Source: an uncultured Clostridium sp.
GTDB lineage: Bacteria > Bacillota > Clostridia > TANB77 > CAG-508
Length of the DNA: 5,214 bases
Direction of reading: 5' to 3'
Assembly (NCBI GenBank): GCA_945610215.1
Contig: CALYZR010000061.1
Location: 1-5,214, forward strand
The notes under the pieces were generated by a model. It worked only from the letters and a program-made list of their open reading frames with translations, made no database searches and was not told where the DNA came from. Of the stretch, positions 1 through 3,270 are shown one piece after another; the stretch's first letter is position 1; every line of letters begins with the position of its first letter. The position numbers and the translations under genes were made by a program.

Positions 1-57
1 AGCTTTTTGAGTCATTTTATGTTTTCCTAATAAATCAGATAATTTAATTTTTATCAT
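1..57 (-). CDS. Xre/Cro-type helix-turn-helix regulator, N-terminal fragment
   Basis: Only the first 19 codons are in the window; the gene continues past the left edge. The peptide starts MIKIKLSDLLGKHKMTQKA, which matches the opening of small (about 65-75 residue) Xre-family regulators of Firmicutes, the YozG-like group. In these, the 'LSDLLGKHKMTQ' stretch forms helix 1 and leads into the recognition helices. The frame is closed by a stop (64-66) 6 nt upstream, so ATG at 57 is the only start in this frame. A weak GTGAG/GATGAT stretch at about 64-72 could serve as ribosome binding site and lies inside the end of the preceding coding tail, which suggests translational coupling. The likely role is cytoplasmic DNA-binding transcription control. 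The target is unknown because the rest of the protein and the neighbours are missing. Confidence 0.7.
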   Translation of the reverse strand, partial: MIKIKLSDLLGKHKMTQKA

Positions 58-63
58 AAAATA

Positions 64-162
64 TCATCTCACTTTTTCAAAATCTTGTTGTATTTTATCA
101 TTTAATGTTGGAAAATCACATGGATTAAAATTAATATAACGATAAACGTAAGAAAAAGTTGC
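64..162 (-). pseudogene. Coding tail without a start, upstream of the HTH gene (gene remnant)
   Basis: On the minus strand, a 32-codon reading frame ends in TGA at 66-64, only 6 nt before the HTH start. It contains YRYINFNPCDFPTL followed by a charged amphipathic end with QQDFEKVR. Its composition (Pro, Cys, Asp, Gln, Arg; A/T-ending codons) looks like real protein rather than the T-rich translation of noncoding DNA just upstream. There is no ATG, GTG or TTG start in frame, and an in-frame TAG lies at 165-163. Beyond it the sequence becomes A-rich and intergenic in character. I read this as the 3' end of a gene whose 5' part was lost by deletion, insertion or frameshift, leaving the downstream HTH gene intact. 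I do not recognise the family. A chance open frame remains possible at this length. Confidence 0.4.
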
Positions 163-264
163 CTACCAGTAAAAACAGAGGAATAAAAATTCAAAAAAGT
201 GCAAAAATAAACATATAGAAAATATGAATTTGTAAAAAAATAATAAAAAAGAATAGGAAATAGC

Positions 265-609
265 ATGGTAAAAAAAATACTTTTAGGAATAAGTGCAGGT
301 TTTATAAGTGGCCTTTTTGCAGCAGGAGGAGGAATGATTGTTGTACCTGCATTTGTGCATATATTTAAATTAAACGAAGCAGAGGCAAGAGCTACCTCTG
401 TTTTTTCAATTCTGCCAATGGTTGTTACTAGTGGTTTGTTCTATTATAATAATAATTATATTGATTGGAACATTGGAATAAAATGCGCAATAGGTGGAAT
501 AATAGGAGGATTTATAGGGTCAAAATTACTGAAAAAATTATCAGATAAAGTATTAAAATTAATATTTATAGCATTCTTAATATATGTTTCAATAAAAATG
601 ATAATTTAG
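265..609 (+). CDS. TSUP (TauE/SafE) family permease, half-size subunit, N-terminal-repeat type
   Basis: This 114-residue hydrophobic protein is probably half of a sulfite/organosulfonate-type anion transporter of the TSUP family. The family signature is visible near the N-terminus: GISAGFISG at residues 8-16, GGG at 21-23 and P28, then the A-x-ATS motif (A41 to S45), P51, IDWNIG at 66-71 and GGFIGSK at 81-87. About four membrane segments are expected (roughly 5-27, 45-60, 70-88, 96-113). Ordinary TSUP proteins are about 250 residues with two such repeats; this one carries a single repeat, and the next gene supplies the other. The start ATG has AGGAAA at 255-260, with close spacing of 4 nt. 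The upstream region is an A-rich spacer with no convincing promoter; TTGCCT at 159-164 followed 17 nt later by AATAAA is a poor candidate. The substrate cannot be read from the sequence. Confidence 0.85.
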   Translation: MVKKILLGISAGFISGLFAAGGGMIVVPAFVHIFKLNEAEARATSVFSILPMVVTSGLFYYNNNYIDWNIGIKCAIGGIIGGFIGSKLLKKLSDKVLKLIFIAFLIYVSIKMII

Positions 610-622
610 ATAGGAGAAAAAT

Positions 623-1015
623 ATGTTAGAAATTCTTACAGGTTTAATATCAGGAATAGTAAGTGGAACAGGAATGGGTGGAGGAACAATTTTAATACTT
701 ATACTTTCGGTTTTTATGGGAGTTGAACAACATACTGCTCAAGCAACAAATCTTGTATTCTTTGTACCGACATCACTTACTGCAATTATTACAACAATAA
801 AAGATAAACTTATAAACTGGGGAATAGGAGTACCAGTGGCAATAGCCGGAATTGTAGGAGCAATAATAGGAGCAAAGATATCAATAAATATGGACGTAAA
901 TTATTTAAAAAGGTATTTTGGAATTTTTTTAATTTTGATTTCAATTTATGAAATTTATTCATTAATAATGCAGTATAAAAAAGAGCAAAAAACTAATAAT
1001 AAAAATAAGAAATAA
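623..1015 (+). CDS. TSUP (TauE/SafE) family permease, half-size subunit, C-terminal-repeat type
   Basis: This 130-residue membrane protein lies 13 nt after the first TSUP half and has its own strong ribosome binding site (AGGAG at 612-616, 6 nt before ATG). It repeats the same signature: GLISGIVSG at 7-15, GMGGG at 17-21, A-Q-ATN at 39-43, P49, INWGIG at 64-69 and GAIIGAK at 79-85. About four membrane segments are expected (roughly 4-30, 42-58, 66-85, 97-117), and a Lys/Asn-rich tail (118-130) is probably cytosolic. The two proteins align along their whole length at the conserved glycines, the A-x-AT(S/N) motif and the (D/N)W-x-IG motif, as the two halves of a full-length TSUP protein do. I infer that the two products associate in the membrane as a heteromeric transporter. 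The substrate (sulfite, sulfonate, sulfoacetate or another small anion) is unknown. Confidence 0.85.
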   Translation: MLEILTGLISGIVSGTGMGGGTILILILSVFMGVEQHTAQATNLVFFVPTSLTAIITTIKDKLINWGIGVPVAIAGIVGAIIGAKISINMDVNYLKRYFGIFLILISIYEIYSLIMQYKKEQKTNNKNKK

Positions 1016-1020
1016 ATAAA

Positions 1021-1047
1021 TTGTAATTCTTTCATGCAAATTATAAT
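1021..1047 (+). promoter_or_regulatory. Candidate sigma-A-type promoter for the 45-residue peptide gene
   Basis: TTGTAA at 1021-1026 is followed after 15 nt by a perfect TATAAT at 1042-1047. The spacer is short, and a second -10-like TAAGAT lies at 1055-1060. No terminator is seen between the TSUP genes and here, so the small gene may also be read through from upstream. In DNA this AT-rich, a TATAAT alone is weak evidence. Confidence 0.3.
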
Positions 1048-1082
1048 TTATATATAAGATAAAAATAGAAAGGAGAATAAAA

Positions 1083-1220
1083 ATGAAATTTGTAAAAGGA
1101 ATGATTATAGGAACTGCAATAGCTGCAGGTATGGCAATTATGTATAATGAAGGAATGATGAATAAAAAAACAATAATGAAAAAAGGAAGACAATTAGCAA
1201 AAAAAATAGGAGCTTTTTAA
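1083..1220 (+). CDS. Small methionine-rich single-pass membrane protein (45 aa)
   Basis: This short gene has a strong ribosome binding site (AAAGGAGA at 1069-1076) 6 nt before its ATG and ends in TAA at 1218-1220, immediately before a hairpin terminator. The peptide starts MKFVKGMIIGTAIAAG. One membrane segment is expected at residues 4-20, followed by a strongly basic tail (KK at 28-29, KKGRQ at 33-37, KK at 40-41), so the tail should face the cytoplasm. Seven of 45 residues are methionine. Small proteins with this layout (Gly/Ala-rich anchor plus basic tail, sometimes loosely grouped with YtxH-like proteins) are common hypotheticals in Firmicutes. I do not assign a function. It follows the TSUP pair by 67 nt on the same strand and may be co-transcribed with it, or use the TATAAT at 1042. 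Confidence 0.75.
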   Translation: MKFVKGMIIGTAIAAGMAIMYNEGMMNKKTIMKKGRQLAKKIGAF

Positions 1221-1222
1221 AC

Positions 1223-1256
1223 AAATTAAGGACGTATTTAACGTCCTTAATTTATT
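1223..1256 (+). terminator. Hairpin terminator, probably bidirectional, between convergent genes
   Basis: AAATTAAGGACGT (1223-1235) and ACGTCCTTAATTT (1241-1253) form a perfect 13-bp stem with a 5-nt loop (ATTTA). The stem runs into a T-rich stretch to 1258. It starts 2 nt after the stop of the rightward 45-residue gene and ends 3 nt before the stop of the leftward gene at 1257, so it probably ends transcription from both sides. The U-run is better on the plus strand. On the minus strand the stem's own TTAATTT end followed by GTTT would have to serve. Confidence 0.8.
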
Positions 1257-1700
1257 TTATTTGCAAGGCTTATTAAAATCTGGTTTGCAATCTGGTTTAC
1301 AATCATCTTTACAAGGCTTATCATTACAATCAAGTTTTACACCCTTTAAACATTTTCCATGACGTTTACATTCTTTGCATATTTTAACATGTTTTACTCT
1401 GTCTACCCAGATTTGTATCTCATAAGATTTATCTGGACAAAGTGGTCCAAATACAAATTCACCATCTTTATCTGTAAAAGTATGAGAAACAGGTTTTCTT
1501 TCTTCTTTACCATATTCATAACAAACCTCTATTAATTTTACAACTGCGTCTTCAACAGGATCTTTGTAGCAATCTTTAATTACTCCATATATTACATTTC
1601 TGTTATCTTCTGGTAAATTTATTTCTAAGTCAAATTGTTTACCTTTTTCAATAAAACCATCAACCTTAACAACTGGACAAAAATCTTTTTCAAAATCCAT
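1257..1700 (-). CDS. Carboxypeptidase-regulatory-like domain protein with cysteine-rich C-terminal tail
   Basis: This is a 147-residue protein counted from ATG at 1700. Residues about 37-100 look like a carboxypeptidase-regulatory-like (transthyretin-like/Cna-B-like) beta-sandwich: a 'YGVIKD...PVEDAVVKL' strand pair, the typical 'HTFTDKDGEFVFGPL' turn at 73-87, then 'KSYEIQIWV'. After it, a Cys/Lys/Pro/Asp-rich tail (108-147) carries eight cysteines in CxxC and CxxxC-type spacings (CKEC, KPCKDDCKPDC), out of 12 in the protein. There is no signal peptide or membrane segment, so it starts in the cytoplasm. Beta-sandwich plus Cys-rich tail suggests a structural or cross-linked role, or metal binding; a spore-surface role is only a guess. 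An ATG at 1709 adds three residues, but AAAGGA lies 1 nt from it and 10 nt from the ATG at 1700, so I prefer 1700. It converges with the 45-residue gene and diverges from the gene at 1806. Confidence 0.8.
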   Translation of the reverse strand: MDFEKDFCPVVKVDGFIEKGKQFDLEINLPEDNRNVIYGVIKDCYKDPVEDAVVKLIEVCYEYGKEERKPVSHTFTDKDGEFVFGPLCPDKSYEIQIWVDRVKHVKICKECKRHGKCLKGVKLDCNDKPCKDDCKPDCKPDFNKPCK

Positions 1701-1727
1701 TTTTATCATTTCCTTTCTTTATTTTAC

Positions 1728-1756
1728 TTAATATATTATATGATTTATATTGACAA
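1728..1756 (-). promoter_or_regulatory. Candidate promoter of the Cys-rich protein gene (leftward)
   Basis: On the minus strand, TTGTCA (1756-1751) is followed after 17 nt by TATTAA (1733-1728), giving a short leader before the AAAGGA ribosome binding site at 1711-1716. A perfect TATAAT (1740-1735) overlaps the spacer but lacks a good -35. An alternative sigma-K-like reading is listed separately. Confidence 0.45.
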
Positions 1757-1761
1757 AAAGT
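1734..1761 (-). promoter_or_regulatory. Possible sigma-K-like (sporulation) promoter for the Cys-rich protein
   Basis: The minus strand reads CATATAATA at 1742-1734, which fits the mother-cell -10 pattern CATAnnnTA. An AC dinucleotide lies 17 nt upstream (1761-1760), as in the known AC-N16/17-CATAnnnTA arrangement. The match is short and the DNA is very AT-rich, so it may be chance. It would fit a spore-associated role for the Cys-rich protein. Confidence 0.2.
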
Positions 1762-1779
1762 GATAAAAAACATTAAAAT
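1750..1779 (+). promoter_or_regulatory. Candidate sigma-A promoter of the 429-aa anchored protein
   Basis: A perfect TTGACA at 1750-1755 is followed after 18 nt by TAAAAT (1774-1779), which runs directly into a TATAAT at 1779-1784. This leaves a short leader before AGGTGA at 1793-1798. The -35 overlaps the -35 of the opposing promoter on the other strand, so the two probably compete or are co-regulated. Confidence 0.55.
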
Positions 1780-1805
1780 ATAATAAATAGAGAGGTGATT
1801 TACAA

Positions 1806-3095
1806 ATGAAAGCAATAAAAATATTAACTTTTGTGATAATTGCTATATTAGTAGTGGGCATTGGTGTTGGAGCATATGTGTATCTTTATACTGATACATT
1901 TAAACCAACTAAAGAAATTTTTTATAGCTATTTAAAAAAAGAAAATGTTGAACAGTTATTTGAGAGCGATGCAATAGAACAAATTTTAAATAAAATAGAA
2001 AATGAGAATAATGAGCAAAATATAGATTTATCTATAAATGCTATAATGGATGGAGAGAATGTTTTAGATAATTCTAATGTTACAATAAAAAGTAAATCTC
2101 AACCATCAGAGGAAAAAGCGGAGGCAAGCATATTTTTTGGAAATAATAGCAAAAAAGATGTGCTAGAAATAGATACGGTAAAAGACCAAGATAAATATGG
2201 AATATCTTTTAAAGATATTACTAATAAATATATAACTTTAGAAAACAATAATTTAAATATATTTTGGGCAAAATTAGGAATAGCAAATTTGGACTTAGAT
2301 AAAATAGAAATGTCAGAATATATTTCAGAAGTAAATAAAAAACAAAATGAAATTAAAACTTTTATGTCAAATTTGTATAGCAAAATAAATGAGCAAACAG
2401 GGAAAGAAAACTATTCTAATTTAGGAAAAATACAAATAGAATTAGATGGTTCAACTGTTGAGGCAAAAGGTTATGAATTGAATTTAACTAGTGATGAAGT
2501 AAAGCAATTCCTTTCTTCTATGAATACAGCAGATTTAGAAGCAATTGGAGAGATAGATACAACAGGATTTTTAGGTGACAAGATAGAAAATTTAGGATTT
2601 AATCTTGTAGAAACAGTATATGTATATGAAGGAAAACTAGCTAAAATTCAAATTGTAATGAAGGATAATAAATCTCAAACAATACAAATTGATAAAATTT
2701 TTGAAAAATCAAAAACTTTATCAATACAAATAGAAAATTCAGAAGGAACACAAATAGTGTTAAATGTGACTGATAATAGTATAGACAGCAATGCAAAATA
2801 TAAAATTAGCTTAGGAGTGATGGCAGAAGAAGAATTACAGATTGTTGCAGATATAAATGTGGATATAGTATTTAATACAAATTCAACAATAACAAGCTTA
2901 AAAGACGAAAACAGTTATATAATAAATAACGAAGCAGGAGACCAAATAATAAATTTATTCGTAAAAATTGGTGAAATGATAAAAGAAAGAGAAGGAATTG
3001 AAAAAACATTAATAGGAATTATTTACAATATAAATGATAGCTTGTTTACAAATGTTGAAGATGGAGTACAAGAAACTGTACAGGAGAACCAATAA
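1806..3095 (+). CDS. Membrane-anchored extracytoplasmic protein of unknown function (429 aa)
   Basis: The protein opens with a basic residue pair and a hydrophobic helix (about residues 6-28), then YLYTDTFKPTKEIFYSYLKKENVEQLF. There is no lipobox cysteine, and no cysteine anywhere, so this is a signal-anchor or uncleaved signal peptide with residues 30-429 outside the cell. The outer part is hydrophilic, acidic and Asn/Ile/Lys-rich with alternating beta-strand-like stretches (for example 'GKIQIELDGSTVEAKGYELNLTSDEVKQFL', residues about 207-236). No catalytic motif is visible. The layout of short anchor, 'TD.FK...E.F..Y' segment and beta-rich repeats resembles uncharacterised clostridial proteins that I recall under a DUF label (possibly DUF6583), but I cannot confirm membership. 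The start is supported by AGGTGA at 1793-1798, 7 nt before ATG. It is a single-gene unit with its own promoter and terminator. Confidence 0.85.
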   Translation: MKAIKILTFVIIAILVVGIGVGAYVYLYTDTFKPTKEIFYSYLKKENVEQLFESDAIEQILNKIENENNEQNIDLSINAIMDGENVLDNSNVTIKSKSQPSEEKAEASIFFGNNSKKDVLEIDTVKDQDKYGISFKDITNKYITLENNNLNIFWAKLGIANLDLDKIEMSEYISEVNKKQNEIKTFMSNLYSKINEQTGKENYSNLGKIQIELDGSTVEAKGYELNLTSDEVKQFLSSMNTADLEAIGEIDTTGFLGDKIENLGFNLVETVYVYEGKLAKIQIVMKDNKSQTIQIDKIFEKSKTLSIQIENSEGTQIVLNVTDNSIDSNAKYKISLGVMAEEELQIVADINVDIVFNTNSTITSLKDENSYIINNEAGDQIINLFVKIGEMIKEREGIEKTLIGIIYNINDSLFTNVEDGVQETVQENQ

Positions 3096-3136
3096 AGAAC
3101 AAAGCTACTTTAGATTAACATTTACTTTCAACAAAT

Positions 3137-3170
3137 AAAAAGTCCCTATTTTTACGATAGGGATTTTTTT
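3137..3170 (+). terminator. Strong rho-independent terminator after the 429-aa gene
   Basis: TCCCTAT (3143-3149) pairs with ATAGGGA (3157-3163) around a 7-nt loop. The stem is extended by A-T and one G-U pair on the outside and is followed by seven T residues (3164-3170). It lies about 40 nt after the stop at 3095 and separates this unit from smc. Confidence 0.88.
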
Positions 3171-3180
3171 GCAAAAAAAG

Positions 3181-3209
3181 TTGAAAAATTGAGAAATTTA
3201 ATATATTAT
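3181..3209 (+). promoter_or_regulatory. Candidate sigma-A promoter of smc
   Basis: TTGAAA at 3181-3186 and TATTAT at 3204-3209 are separated by 17 nt. The region lies just after the upstream terminator. Transcription would start near 3216, a few bases before the leader hairpin at 3222. Confidence 0.55.
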
Positions 3210-3221
3210 ATAAAAATGAAT

Positions 3222-3243
3222 AAAAGGGGAAAAATCCCCTTTT
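3222..3243 (+). promoter_or_regulatory. GC-core hairpin in the smc 5' leader
   Basis: AAAAGGGGA (3222-3230) and TCCCCTTTT (3235-3243) form a perfect 9-bp stem with an AAAA loop, followed by GTTT. It sits between the predicted smc promoter and the ribosome binding site (AGGTGG, 3260-3265), so it would be at the very 5' end of the mRNA. It could protect the transcript from 5' decay or act as a weak attenuator. Alternatively, it is a second, back-up terminator for the upstream gene. Confidence 0.6.
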
Positions 3244-3270
3244 GTTTAAGCAAGAAAAAAGGTGGAAAGC

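Noticed and set aside
166..264. Hydrophobic minus-strand frame through the T-rich strand upstream of the coding tail
   Set aside because: The Phe/Leu/Ile-rich translation arises from poly-T runs, and no start or ribosome binding site is seen. The plus strand is an ordinary A-rich spacer.
265..1015. The two TSUP ORFs as one gene broken by a frameshift or sequencing error
   Set aside because: The first ends with a complete fourth membrane segment. A 13-nt gap with a well-spaced AGGAG and an ATG follows, and the second begins exactly at its own repeat signature. This looks like two designed genes.
1021..1082. Riboswitch or structured leader before the 45-residue gene
   Set aside because: The stretch is short and almost all A/T, with no convincing stem; only a promoter and a ribosome binding site can be supported.
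2099..2383. Minus-strand open frame of 94 codons
   Set aside because: It lies wholly inside the well-supported 429-aa gene on the plus strand, and its Phe/Ser/Leu-rich translation is typical of the reverse complement of an AT-rich gene.
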